Assembly (NCBI RefSeq): GCF_034929435.1
Contig: NZ_JAYFUM010000026.1
Location: forward strand, 53,826-117,825
DNA: 64,000 nucleotides
Direction of reading: 5' to 3'
DNA from: Arcicella rigui
GTDB lineage: Bacteria; Bacteroidota; Bacteroidia; Cytophagales; Spirosomataceae
In this document: piece after piece, positions 34,812 through 43,904 of the stretch
Layout of the letters: the number at the start of each line of letters is the position of its first letter
Numbering within the stretch: position 1 is the first letter of the stretch
Notes under the pieces: generated by a model
What the model was told of the DNA's origin: nothing
Databases searched by the model: none
Seen by the model: the letters and a program-made list of their open reading frames with translations, nothing else
Position numbers and translations under genes: made by a program

Positions 34812-37316
34812 ATGAAAAATATAATCGTCTTTATCGTCCTTTGTTTATACAGTGTCGTTTCGTTTGGACAACGTTTCTACTCAACAGTTTTTGACCAACT
34901 TCCACAGAGTTATCAGTTGTATCCACGAAATGAAAAAAATGAAGCATCTGTTCCAATTTCGGGCAGAATTGAAATTGAAGGCTGGAGCTATTTTTCGCTA
35001 AAGGTTTTTAGAAATAATACTTTAATTTCCTATCAAAAAGCACCCATTACTTATAAAGGTAAATTGGGTACTTTTGCGTTCAAACCTACTACCATCAAAG
35101 CCGAAAAAGCTGAGTATAATTTTAAAATTTATGCCATAAAAGGTACAGATTCACTGGAATTAGTAAACCGCCAAAACGTAGTAGCTGGCGATGTTTATGT
35201 ACTTACGGGACAGTCGAATTCAACGGGTTTTTTCAGAGAAACAAAAACAAATGAATTTTGTAGAACTTTTGGCAAAATCACTGATAATTATAATACTGCC
35301 TATTACAATGCTGCCGATACTCTATGGGCGTTGTCAAACGAAGAAGTTTATTGGAAAGACGTTGGCCCATTCGGTTTTGCATTTCAAGAATATATCTTAA
35401 ACAACTTCGGCATTCCTACTTGTTTAATCAACGCTGGTTTTCACTGGTCTTCTGCTCTTCAACATGCTACAAGAACGGCTTCAAATCCAGCAGATTTAAC
35501 CAACGGTTATGGCAGAATGCTGTATCGACTACAAAAAGCGGGCATAGATAAAAGCGTTAAAGCACTGATTTACAGACAAGGAGAAACGGAAGCCTACGGA
35601 GAAGGCTGGGATTTTGCCGAAAATTTTGATAAGTTTTACAAAAATCTCAAAATTGATTTACCTTCTATCAAGCAAATTTATGCGTACCAAATTGATATTA
35701 TCAATCCTGCAGTAGATGCCGCACCAAAAGTTAGAGAAGCACAAAGAGTATTGAAAGACAAGTATTCGGATGTACAAGTACTTCCGTCAATCGGAACAGC
35801 CGGTTTTGACGGATTACATTACAGCGATGCAGGCTATACTCAGAATGGACAAGAAGTAGGAAGATTGGTAGGAAGAGACTTTTATCAATCAACCAATACT
35901 GATAATATTGATGCTCCTAATCTCAGAAAAGCTTATTTTTCAGCTACTAATCATAAAGAAATTACGCTGACATTTGATACAGGACAAGTACTTACTTGGA
36001 ATGAAAAGTACAATAATTTTTACATGAAAAACTATATTTATCTGGATGGAAACACTGGGAATGTAGTTAGTGGCAAAGCTTCTGAAAATAAGATTATTCT
36101 TACTTTAGCTGATGAATCGAATGCCAGTAAAATTTCATATTTACCTTCAATAGTGGCTACAAACAGTGCTGAATATCCATATAATGGCCCATATATCAGC
36201 AATAAAAAAGGAATGCGTGCTTTGTCATTTTATGAAGTAGCAATTGATGAAACACCGCTTGCCAGTACTTTGACCGCAACGACAACGGGTTCAACTAAAA
36301 TAAAACTTACATGGAAAGCCGTTGCCAATGCCAGCAACTATGTGCTTGAACGAAAGCTAAGTTCAGCCAGTACTTATGAGCAAATTACAAAAACCAATGC
36401 CAACGTATTGACTTTTGAAGATACCGCTTTGCAAAGTAACACCGCCTACGATTATCGAGTAAAAGTACTTTATCAATATGCAGAATCGCCTTATGCCAAT
36501 GTTGCTGCCAAAACGAATACTTTGCTTGCAAGCCCTACACCAAGTATTTCGGTGGTGTATTATAATCAATTAAAACTCTCGTGGACGGCTGTTGCCAATG
36601 CGACTTCTTATCTGATTGAAAGAAAAACTGGTAGCGAAAGCTTTAAAACTTTAGCCACTTTAGACGCAAAAACCACAGAATTCTTGGATAAAAACCTCAA
36701 TGCAAATACTACTTATACTTATAGAGTTCAAGCATTGGGCAACCTTACGGAATCACTTCAAAGTACAATTGAAGGCAAGACTCCTGCCCTATTAACTACG
36801 CCCGAACTTAGGGTGAATCCTATTTCTTTCAATACCATCAAAGTTTCATGGAATAGTGTTTCAGGGGCTACACAATATGTTTTAGAAAGAAAATCTGATA
36901 ATAATTTCGTAGAAATTGCCAAAATAAATGCCACTAAACCTGAATATACTGATGCAACTTTGACCGAAAACACCAGTTATACTTATCGAATAAAAGCCTT
37001 TAGTAGCACCAGTGAATCGCTTTACAGCAATACTGCTTCGGGAAATACTTCAACGGTTTTGGCTACCGAAGATGAAATTACTACGGCTTTCAAATTATAT
37101 CCCAATCCAACGCATGCCGTTATCAGTATCAGTTTTCAGCAACAAAGCTCTGGTAAAATTTCAATTATAGATTTTTCAGGAAGTGTTTTGTATGAAGAAG
37201 AAATCAAAAATCTTCAATTGCACTCAATAGATGTAAGGCATTTTAAAAAGGGAATGTACTTTTTAGTGCTGAGTAATGCTGAAGGAAATTTTGCTCATAA
37301 ATTTTTATTAGAATAA
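34812..37316 (+). CDS. Secreted SGNH/sialate-O-acetylesterase-like protein with three fibronectin III domains and T9SS tail
   Basis: An 834-residue secreted esterase-like protein. The signal peptide (IIVFIVLCLYSVVSFGQ) leads to an N-terminal beta domain, then an SGNH-type esterase region: nucleophile S135 in VLTGQSNSTG, GETEAYGEG near 255, and FDGLHYSDAG near 332-341 supplying Asp/His. Three fibronectin type III modules follow (about 478-570, 575-660 and 668-750), each with a NTTYTYRV/NTAYDYRV-like strand. A type A sorting tail (FKLYPNPTHAVISIS) closes the protein. It probably removes acetyl groups from surface or environmental polysaccharide. Catalytic residues look complete. Confidence 0.85.
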   Translation: MKNIIVFIVLCLYSVVSFGQRFYSTVFDQLPQSYQLYPRNEKNEASVPISGRIEIEGWSYFSLKVFRNNTLISYQKAPITYKGKLGTFAFKPTTIKAEKAEYNFKIYAIKGTDSLELVNRQNVVAGDVYVLTGQSNSTGFFRETKTNEFCRTFGKITDNYNTAYYNAADTLWALSNEEVYWKDVGPFGFAFQEYILNNFGIPTCLINAGFHWSSALQHATRTASNPADLTNGYGRMLYRLQKAGIDKSVKALIYRQGETEAYGEGWDFAENFDKFYKNLKIDLPSIKQIYAYQIDIINPAVDAAPKVREAQRVLKDKYSDVQVLPSIGTAGFDGLHYSDAGYTQNGQEVGRLVGRDFYQSTNTDNIDAPNLRKAYFSATNHKEITLTFDTGQVLTWNEKYNNFYMKNYIYLDGNTGNVVSGKASENKIILTLADESNASKISYLPSIVATNSAEYPYNGPYISNKKGMRALSFYEVAIDETPLASTLTATTTGSTKIKLTWKAVANASNYVLERKLSSASTYEQITKTNANVLTFEDTALQSNTAYDYRVKVLYQYAESPYANVAAKTNTLLASPTPSISVVYYNQLKLSWTAVANATSYLIERKTGSESFKTLATLDAKTTEFLDKNLNANTTYTYRVQALGNLTESLQSTIEGKTPALLTTPELRVNPISFNTIKVSWNSVSGATQYVLERKSDNNFVEIAKINATKPEYTDATLTENTSYTYRIKAFSSTSESLYSNTASGNTSTVLATEDEITTAFKLYPNPTHAVISISFQQQSSGKISIIDFSGSVLYEEEIKNLQLHSIDVRHFKKGMYFLVLSNAEGNFAHKFLLE

Positions 37317-37319
37317 GGC

Positions 37320-37385
37320 AGTAGCACAAGTTTCCAACTCGTAAAAAAATGGACGAAGTAAAAACTCGTGCCACTGTGGCATACA
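37320..37385. repeat. GCACGAGTTT-type intergenic word repeat
   Basis: GCACAAGTTTCCAACTCGT on the left and AAAAACTCGTGCCACTG on the right are partly complementary (ACTCGT/ACGAGT words). Only one element of this kind was seen in the window. The rest of the gap to 37482 is AT-rich with a weak TATTTTTG at 37426-37433. Confidence 0.5.
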
Positions 37386-37482
37386 AACCATAACAAGGAA
37401 TCGCATTTACATGAACTAACCTTAGTATTTTTGAATTTTGTGATAGATAAATCTTTCATATTTACTCAAAACCAAAAATACA

Positions 37483-38520
37483 ATGGAATACAGACAATTG
37501 GGTGGATCAGGCTTAGAAGTGCCTGTGTTAAGTTTTGGTACTGCTACTTTCGGTGGTGGAAATGATTTCTTCAAAGCTTGGGGAAGTACTCAGGTAGAAG
37601 AAGCTACACGTTTAATTGATATTTGCTTAGAGGCAGGTTTAAATTTCTTCGACACTGCCGATGTCTATTCTCAAGGACTTTCAGAAGAAATTCTGGGTAA
37701 AGCTTTAGCTGGGAAAAGAGATAAATCTTTAATTTCTACCAAAGCAACTTTCCCTTTTGGCGAAGGACCAAACAATCAAGGTTCATCTCGTTTCAGACTT
37801 ATCAAACAAGTAGAAGGCAGTTTAAAACGCCTCAATACCGATTACATTGACCTTTATCACATGCACGGTTTTGATGGCAATACCCCTATCGAAGAAACCC
37901 TCAGAGCTTTAGATGATTTAATTCAGAGTGGCAAAATCAGATACATCGCTGCTTCCAATTTTTCGGGCTGGCATTTGATGAAATCGCAAGCCATTGCTGA
38001 TAAATACGGTTGGAATCGCTATGTGGCACACCAAGTATATTACTCTTTGGCAAACCGTGAATACGAATGGGAATTGATGCCTTTGGGTTTAGACCAGAAA
38101 GTAGGCGGAATCATTTGGTCGCCATTAGCAGCAGGAAGATTGGGTGGAAAGTATCGTAGAAATCAGCCACTTCCACAAGATAGTCGTGTGGCACAAGGCG
38201 GAAGTCCAATTCCAGAAGCCGTGATTAATGAAGAAGTATTTTATAATATTATTGATGCTTTGGATGAAGTAGCAGAAGAAACGGACAAGACCGTAGCTCA
38301 AGTAGCCATCAATTGGGTTTTACAGAGACCAACGGTTTCAAGTATCATCATCGGAGCAAGAAATGAAGCTCAACTTCGCCAGAACCTTGAAGCAGTCGGC
38401 TGGAATCTTACGACTGACCAAATTAAAAAATTAGACAAAGCCAGCGAAGTACCAACAATTTACCCATACTGGCATCAAAGACAAAACTTAAAGCTGAATC
38501 CTTTGCCTAAGTTTTATTAA
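37483..38520 (+). CDS. Aldo/keto reductase
   Basis: A 345-residue NADPH-dependent oxidoreductase with the full catalytic tetrad: D57 and Y62 (FFDTADVYSQG), K87 (ISTKATF) and H128 (LYHMHG). The C-terminal cofactor region reads SSIIIGARNEAQLRQNLEAVGW. The length and the YRQLGGSGLEVPVLSFGT start match the YghZ/AKR11-12-like branch. Substrate unknown. Confidence 0.92.
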   Translation: MEYRQLGGSGLEVPVLSFGTATFGGGNDFFKAWGSTQVEEATRLIDICLEAGLNFFDTADVYSQGLSEEILGKALAGKRDKSLISTKATFPFGEGPNNQGSSRFRLIKQVEGSLKRLNTDYIDLYHMHGFDGNTPIEETLRALDDLIQSGKIRYIAASNFSGWHLMKSQAIADKYGWNRYVAHQVYYSLANREYEWELMPLGLDQKVGGIIWSPLAAGRLGGKYRRNQPLPQDSRVAQGGSPIPEAVINEEVFYNIIDALDEVAEETDKTVAQVAINWVLQRPTVSSIIIGARNEAQLRQNLEAVGWNLTTDQIKKLDKASEVPTIYPYWHQRQNLKLNPLPKFY

Positions 38521-38632
38521 TTTACCTGTAAAAATCGTCCATTATCTTGCGTAATTTCTCCATGTTTTAAGCCTGCCAGTTCTTGCAACTTTGTATTGTC
38601 AATAAGGACAAAACATTTAAACATCAAACAAC

Positions 38633-39187
38633 ATGGCACGTTTAACAGCAATCAATCCAGAAGTAGCAACAGGTAAAACAAAAGAACTTTTCAACGCCAT
38701 TCAAGGTAAATTGGGAGTTGTTCCTAATATGATGAGAACAATGGCAAATTCACCGGCTTTTTTAGAAAGCTATTTGAATCTTAGCGGAGCATTGGCTGGT
38801 GGTACTTTAGGAGCAAAAACTGGTGAATTAATAGCTTTAGCAGTATCTGAAAGTAACGCTTGTGATTATTGTTTATCAGCACATACTTATATTGGAGCAA
38901 ACTTGGTAAAAATTAAACCTGAAACCATTGAAGCAGCAAGATTAGGCAATGCTACGGATGCCAAAACAGATGGAGCATTGAAACTGGCAAAAACTTTGGT
39001 AAGTAAAAAAGGCTTATTATCAGATTCAGACGTAGAAGCTGCCAAATTAGCAGGACTTAATGAAGGTGAAATTGGCGAAGTGGTTGGTCATGTTGCATTG
39101 AATATTCTTACTAATTATTTCAACAACACAGCACAAACTGAAATTGATTTCCCAGCAGTAAAAGCTCATCAACTTGAAACGGTTTAA
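38633..39187 (+). CDS. Carboxymuconolactone decarboxylase-family (AhpD-like) peroxidase
   Basis: A 184-residue alkylhydroperoxidase-like protein. The active-site motif C77-x2-C80-x3-H84 (ACDYCLSAHTYIG) is intact, with an upstream Glu in KTGELIALAVSE, which fits thiol-based peroxide reduction more than lactone decarboxylation. It is full length and ended by its own terminator; the DUF1348 and AraC genes follow on the same strand. Confidence 0.9.
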   Translation: MARLTAINPEVATGKTKELFNAIQGKLGVVPNMMRTMANSPAFLESYLNLSGALAGGTLGAKTGELIALAVSESNACDYCLSAHTYIGANLVKIKPETIEAARLGNATDAKTDGALKLAKTLVSKKGLLSDSDVEAAKLAGLNEGEIGEVVGHVALNILTNYFNNTAQTEIDFPAVKAHQLETV

Positions 39188-39200
39188 TTTAAAAAGAATA

Positions 39201-39239
39201 AAAGGTAGTTGTTCTGAAAAGCAATTACCTTTATTTTTT
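39201..39239 (+). terminator. Intrinsic terminator after the AhpD-like gene
   Basis: AAAGGTAGTTG (39201-39211) pairs with CAATTACCTTT (39222-39232) with one wobble, followed by six T. Confidence 0.75.
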
Positions 39240-39249
39240 ATTCCATAAA

Positions 39250-39666
39250 ATGAACGAAAAAAGATACCCACTTCCACCTTTTACGATGGAAACAGCTTTA
39301 CAAAAAGTACAAGCTGCCGAGGATGCTTGGAATACCAAAGACCCCGAAAAAGTTTCTTTAGCTTATACAATTGATACTGAATGGAGAAATAGAACTGACT
39401 TTATCAATGGACGTGAAGAAGTAAAAGCTTTTCTGACTCGCAAATGGGAAAAAGAATTAGACTATAAACTCAAAAAAGAATTGTGGGGATTTAGAGAAAA
39501 CAGAATGGCGGTTCGTTTTGAATATGAATGGCACGACCACACAGGGCAATGGTTTAGAAGTTATGGCAATGAACTTTGGGAATTTGATGAAAATGGATTA
39601 ATGCAAAAACGCTTTGCCAGTATCAACGACTTAGCCATTTTACCCTCTGAACGAAAATTGATTTAA
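39250..39666 (+). CDS. DUF1348 / SnoaL-like NTF2-fold protein
   Basis: A 138-residue protein of the NTF2 superfamily: helical start (ALQKVQAAEDAWNTKDPEKVSLAYT), then DTEWRNRTDFINGREEVKAFLTRKW, and the strand set FEYEWHDHTGQWFRSYGNELWEFDENGLM that identifies DUF1348. Biochemical role unknown. It precedes an AraC regulator by 35 bp and may be co-transcribed with it. Confidence 0.88.
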   Translation: MNEKRYPLPPFTMETALQKVQAAEDAWNTKDPEKVSLAYTIDTEWRNRTDFINGREEVKAFLTRKWEKELDYKLKKELWGFRENRMAVRFEYEWHDHTGQWFRSYGNELWEFDENGLMQKRFASINDLAILPSERKLI

Positions 39667-39701
39667 ACAAAATTCACTCATCAACAAACGACTCATACAA
39701 T

Positions 39702-40577
39702 ATGGCTAATCAATCGGTTTTCACACTTATCAATCAGCAAACGGGAAACCTTGCTTTTAAGATTTTTTCTTTTGATGATAATCGCCATTTCGACCATTTA
39801 CAACGCCATAATTATTATTCTTTGATTTGGATAAAAAAGGGAGAAGGCAAATTAAAAGCTGATTTTTCAGAATATGATTTTACTGGAAATACTTTGTTTG
39901 CTTTTTCTCTTTACCAACCTTTTATGCTTTCATCTGAAAACATAAAAGGTGTGGCGATTCAATTCCATCCAGACTTTTTTTGTATTCATAAACATCAAAA
40001 TGAAGTAGCTTGTAACGGCGTTTTGTTTAACAATATCTATCAGCCACCTTTCACCTTAATCGACGAAATTTCTTCTTTAGCTTTTGAAAGTTTGTATGAA
40101 CAAATACAAAATGAAATGCAAAATCAGGCATTGGCTCAATATGAACTTTTGGTTTCCTATTTGAAAATATTTTTAATTAAAGCCTCACGACTAAAGGCTG
40201 AACAGTTGCCTAATTTTCCAGAAAATACCAGCCAGAAAGAACCATTTATTCTACAAAATCTCAAAAACTCAATTGAAAGTAATTTCAAGATAAAACACTC
40301 TGCAAGTGACTATGCAGAAGATTTAAACATTTCAGCAAAAGCCTTAGCCAAAATTACCAAAACTTATTTCAATAAAACTTTGACGGATTTGATTGCCGAA
40401 AGAATCGTGATTGAAGCCAAAAGAGAATTGTATTTAACCAATAAGACTGTCAAAGAAATCGCTTTTGAGTTGGGCTATGAAGACGAATATTACTTTAGTA
40501 GATTTTTCAAAAATAATGCAGAGGTTTCTCCTCAATTATTTAGAGAAACCGTTGGCTATGGCAGAAGTGCAAATTAA
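39702..40577 (+). CDS. AraC-family transcriptional regulator
   Basis: A 291-residue regulator. The N-terminal cupin-like region (about 15-150; FDHLQRHNYYSLIWIKKGEGKL) would sense a ligand. The C-terminal 100 residues hold two helix-turn-helix motifs (HSASDYAEDLNISAKALAKITK and VKEIAFELGYEDEYYFSRFFK). It may control the AhpD-like, DUF1348 and aldo/keto reductase genes upstream, by proximity only. The 200-bp gap after it contains the alaS promoter region and nothing else recognised. Confidence 0.9.
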   Translation: MANQSVFTLINQQTGNLAFKIFSFDDNRHFDHLQRHNYYSLIWIKKGEGKLKADFSEYDFTGNTLFAFSLYQPFMLSSENIKGVAIQFHPDFFCIHKHQNEVACNGVLFNNIYQPPFTLIDEISSLAFESLYEQIQNEMQNQALAQYELLVSYLKIFLIKASRLKAEQLPNFPENTSQKEPFILQNLKNSIESNFKIKHSASDYAEDLNISAKALAKITKTYFNKTLTDLIAERIVIEAKRELYLTNKTVKEIAFELGYEDEYYFSRFFKNNAEVSPQLFRETVGYGRSAN

Positions 40578-40708
40578 ATACTTTGGTAATCCCTAAAATT
40601 GCTCGCATTCATGGCATAGACTTTTAATTTATCCTAAGAAAAAGCCCTCATTTTTCCCCTATCTTCTCATTTTCTCTTGTTTTACTAACATTCTCCAAGA
40701 CTATTCAC

Positions 40709-40716
40709 TAATTTTG
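40709..40716 (+). promoter_or_regulatory. Probable -7 element of alaS
   Basis: TAATTTTG matches TAnnTTTG, about 63 bp before the chosen ATG. The nearest TTG (40677-40679) is spaced too far, so the -33 part is uncertain. Confidence 0.4.
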
Positions 40717-40778
40717 CGGTTAATTTTAAAAATGCTGTCGAACGATTGTGTTTCGACTTTCCAAATTCCGATTTTATA

Positions 40779-43418
40779 ATGACTTCCAAAGAAATACGTC
40801 AACAGTTTTTAGATTTCTTCAAATCAAAAGGTCACTTAATTGTTCCTTCAGCTCCACTTGTTGCTAAAAACGACCCAACCTTGATGTTCAATAACTCAGG
40901 GATGGCCCAGTTCAAAGATTTTTTCTTAGGTAATGGCACGCCTCCTTCAAAACGTATTGCCGATACGCAAAAATGTTTGCGTGTGTCGGGTAAACATAAT
41001 GACCTTGAAGACGTTGGTTTCGATACGTACCACCACACCATGTTTGAAATGTTGGGCAACTGGTCTTTTGGCGATTATTTCAAAAAAGAAGCCTTAGAAT
41101 GGTCTTGGGAATTGCTTACAGAAGTATATAAATTACCCAAAGAAAGAATCTATGTTTCTGTTTTTCAAGGTGATGAAAAAGACGGCGTTCCTTTCGATAA
41201 AGAAGCTTGGGATATTTGGGCAGCCATGGTTGGCGAAGACCGTATTATTCTTGGAAATAAAAAAGATAATTTCTGGGAAATGGGCGACACAGGGCCTTGC
41301 GGACCATGTTCTGAAATCCACATCGACTTGCGTGATGCGGATGAAGTAGCCAAAAAATCTGGAAAAGAATTAGTCAATGCCGACCACCCACAAGTAGTTG
41401 AAATCTGGAACAACGTATTCATGCAGTTTGAACGCATGGCGGATGGTTCTTTAGTTTCGTTGCCAGCCAAACACGTAGATACTGGTATGGGTTTTGAACG
41501 TTTGTGTATGGCGATTCAAGGCAAACAATCGAATTATGATACTGATGTGTTCTCAAATACCATCAATTTTGTAGCAGCAAAAGCTGGTAAAAAATACGGT
41601 GAAGGCAAATGGGAAGACATTGCTTTAAGAGTAATTGCTGACCATATTCGTGCGATTGCTTTTGCGATTGCCGACGGACAATTGCCTTCAAACAACAAAG
41701 CTGGTTATGTAATTCGTCGTATTTTGCGTCGTGCAGTGCGTTACGGTTATACTTATTTAGGTTTCCGTGAGCCGTTTATGCACAGCCTTATTCCCTTGTT
41801 GTCTGAACAATTTGATGGTGTTTTCCCTGAATTGAAAGCTCAACAAGAATTTGTAGAAAAAGTAATTTTAGAAGAAGAAAATTCTTTCTTGCGTACTTTG
41901 GAAACGGGTTTGACAAGATTAGATAAAATCATTGCTGAAACAGAGAAAAACGGAAGAATTGCCGGAGAAATCGTTTTTGAATTGAACGATACTTTTGGTT
42001 TTCCTTCTGATTTAACAGCTTTGATTGCTCGTGAAAATGGTTTATCAATCGACGAAGAAGGCTACAAAGTGGCTCTTCAAGCACAAAAAGACCGTTCTCG
42101 TAAAGACTCTTCAAAAGAAGCAACCGACTGGACAATTGTTTCTGACGAAGATTTCGACTTTGCATTTGTAGGTTATGACGAAACAGAAGCCTCGGCAAGC
42201 CTTATCAAATACCGTAAAGTAAAAACCAAAGCAGGAAGCGAATACCATATTGTTTTAGATAAAACGCCTTTTTACGCAGAAATGGGTGGACAAGTGGGCG
42301 ACTCTGGCGTGTTGGAATTAGGAGATTTATCTGTCAAAATTTCGGATACGAAAAAGGAAAACGATTTGTTTATTCATATTTCTACCGATAAAAATTTCGA
42401 GAAATTTGTTGAACAATACGCTTCCAACAAAAATTTAGTTGCCAAAATTGATACTGCTCGCAGAAGTAAAATTACTTCAAATCATACCGCTACGCACTTG
42501 ATGCTTTCGGCGATGCGTGAAGTATTGGGTTCGCATATTTCGCAAAAGGGTTCTTACCAAAACGAAGACCTTACTCGTTTCGACTTCTCGCACTTCTCGA
42601 AAGTGACAGACGAAGAATTGGGCAAAATCGAAGACATCGTAAATGCCAAAATCAGAGCAAATATTGCTTTAGACGAAAAACGCAATGTGCCTATCAAAGA
42701 AGCTATTGCGGCAGGTGCAACAGCAACTTTTGGCGAAAAATATGGCGATTTTGTCCGTGTCATTACTTTCGACCCGAACTTCTCGGTAGAGCTTTGCGGT
42801 GGTACGCACGTGCCTTCGACAGGACAAATCGGCTTGTTTAAATTCGTAGCAGAAAGTTCGGTTTCGGCAGGCGTTCGTCGGGTAGAAGCTTACACAGGCG
42901 AAAAAGCCTTGGCGATGTTTGAAGAACAATTGGCAATTGTAAACGAATTGAAAGGTTTGTTCAAAGGTCAACCAGACGTAGTAAAAGCCGTAAAAGCCTT
43001 GTTGGAAGAGAAGGCCGTATTAAGTAAAAAAATAGAAGCTTTTGAGTCTGAAAAATTACAATCCATCAAAGAAACCTTACTAACGAAAGTACAAGCCGTT
43101 GGCGAAGTAAACGTAATAGCGGAAGTAGTTTCTGTGCCAAATGCTGATGCTTTGAAACAATTGGCTTATGAATTAAAAGCTAAAATTGATAATTTGTATT
43201 GTGTATTAGGAGCAGAAGTAGCAGGCAAACCACAGTTAGCAGTCATGATTGCCGACAATTTGGTAGCCGATAAAAAACTAAACGCTGGGCAAATCATCCG
43301 TGAAATGGCAAAAGAAGTAAAAGGCGGCGGAGGCGGCCAGCCATTCTTCGCAACGGCTGGCGGTTCTGATGTTTCAGGATTGGCGAAGGCGGTTGAGAAA
43401 GGGAAAAGTGCGGTTTAG
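40779..43418 (+). CDS. alaS: Alanyl-tRNA synthetase
   Basis: A 879-residue class II synthetase charging tRNA-Ala. The start at the ATG at 40779 gives MTSKEIRQQFLDFFKSKGH, the usual N-terminus; eleven upstream in-frame residues are leader. The catalytic core has FNNSGMAQFKD and RVSGKHNDLEDVGFDTYHHT. The editing domain has the zinc motifs HTATH and CGGTHV. The C-Ala domain ends in KGGGGGQPFFATAGG. Full length. No terminator is visible before the small genes that follow. Confidence 0.97.
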   Translation: MTSKEIRQQFLDFFKSKGHLIVPSAPLVAKNDPTLMFNNSGMAQFKDFFLGNGTPPSKRIADTQKCLRVSGKHNDLEDVGFDTYHHTMFEMLGNWSFGDYFKKEALEWSWELLTEVYKLPKERIYVSVFQGDEKDGVPFDKEAWDIWAAMVGEDRIILGNKKDNFWEMGDTGPCGPCSEIHIDLRDADEVAKKSGKELVNADHPQVVEIWNNVFMQFERMADGSLVSLPAKHVDTGMGFERLCMAIQGKQSNYDTDVFSNTINFVAAKAGKKYGEGKWEDIALRVIADHIRAIAFAIADGQLPSNNKAGYVIRRILRRAVRYGYTYLGFREPFMHSLIPLLSEQFDGVFPELKAQQEFVEKVILEEENSFLRTLETGLTRLDKIIAETEKNGRIAGEIVFELNDTFGFPSDLTALIARENGLSIDEEGYKVALQAQKDRSRKDSSKEATDWTIVSDEDFDFAFVGYDETEASASLIKYRKVKTKAGSEYHIVLDKTPFYAEMGGQVGDSGVLELGDLSVKISDTKKENDLFIHISTDKNFEKFVEQYASNKNLVAKIDTARRSKITSNHTATHLMLSAMREVLGSHISQKGSYQNEDLTRFDFSHFSKVTDEELGKIEDIVNAKIRANIALDEKRNVPIKEAIAAGATATFGEKYGDFVRVITFDPNFSVELCGGTHVPSTGQIGLFKFVAESSVSAGVRRVEAYTGEKALAMFEEQLAIVNELKGLFKGQPDVVKAVKALLEEKAVLSKKIEAFESEKLQSIKETLLTKVQAVGEVNVIAEVVSVPNADALKQLAYELKAKIDNLYCVLGAEVAGKPQLAVMIADNLVADKKLNAGQIIREMAKEVKGGGGGQPFFATAGGSDVSGLAKAVEKGKSAV

Positions 43419-43483
43419 GTTTTAGATAAAATGTATGTTTGAAGTCTTGAAAATTTGAATTTATGTGTTATTTTTAATTGTAT

Positions 43484-43654
43484 ATGAAAGATGATATTTT
43501 AAAATATTTCTTAGAAATCAAGTCTAATATCGAGCAGGATTTAGAAAAAGCTGTCGAAAGAGATGCCAATCAAGCTGAAATAGATAAGTTATTAGATAGC
43601 TGGACAGAAGTAAATATTTTAATCAAGAACATTTTGCAAACAGATAATCAATAA
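43484..43654 (+). CDS. Small unknown protein (56 residues) upstream of the Rpn genes
   Basis: Translation gives a short acidic, helical, probably coiled-coil peptide (KDDILKYFLEIKSNIEQD, then LLDSWTEVNILIKNIL). The ATG is 65 bp after alaS, and the stop lies 4 bp before the next small gene, so the two look co-translated. I do not recognise a family. A real gene is supported by the uninterrupted frame, tight spacing and amphipathic composition only. Confidence 0.55.
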   Translation: MKDDILKYFLEIKSNIEQDLEKAVERDANQAEIDKLLDSWTEVNILIKNILQTDNQ

Positions 43655-43658
43655 AGCC

Positions 43659-43895
43659 ATGATAAATTTTGATTTCAAACAGCATTTTCAAAAACTAAAA
43701 GAAGCACCAAACAAGCTTGCTGAAAGTTATATTGAAAGAGATTGGTCGAGGTATTATGATAGCCTTTCAAAAGAAGAGCAACAAGAATTTAAAGCTGCGT
43801 TTGATGAGTATTTACGCAAACAAAATATACAATACAAAGAACAAATTGCATTTGGAAAAGAAATGATGCTCAAGGCTGGCTTGAAGATTTCGTAA
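43659..43895 (+). CDS. Small unknown protein (78 residues) upstream of the Rpn genes
   Basis: A charged helical protein (FDFKQHFQKLKEAPNKLAESYIERDWSRYYDSLSKEEQQEFKAAFDEYLRK) with no signal or membrane segment. It starts 4 bp after the 56-residue gene and ends 9 bp before the first Rpn-type gene, so all five frames could lie on one transcript. The position would suit a regulator, antitoxin-like protein or cofactor of the nucleases; there is no direct evidence. Confidence 0.65.
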   Translation: MINFDFKQHFQKLKEAPNKLAESYIERDWSRYYDSLSKEEQQEFKAAFDEYLRKQNIQYKEQIAFGKEMMLKAGLKIS

Positions 43896-43904
43896 AAGTG
43901 TAAA

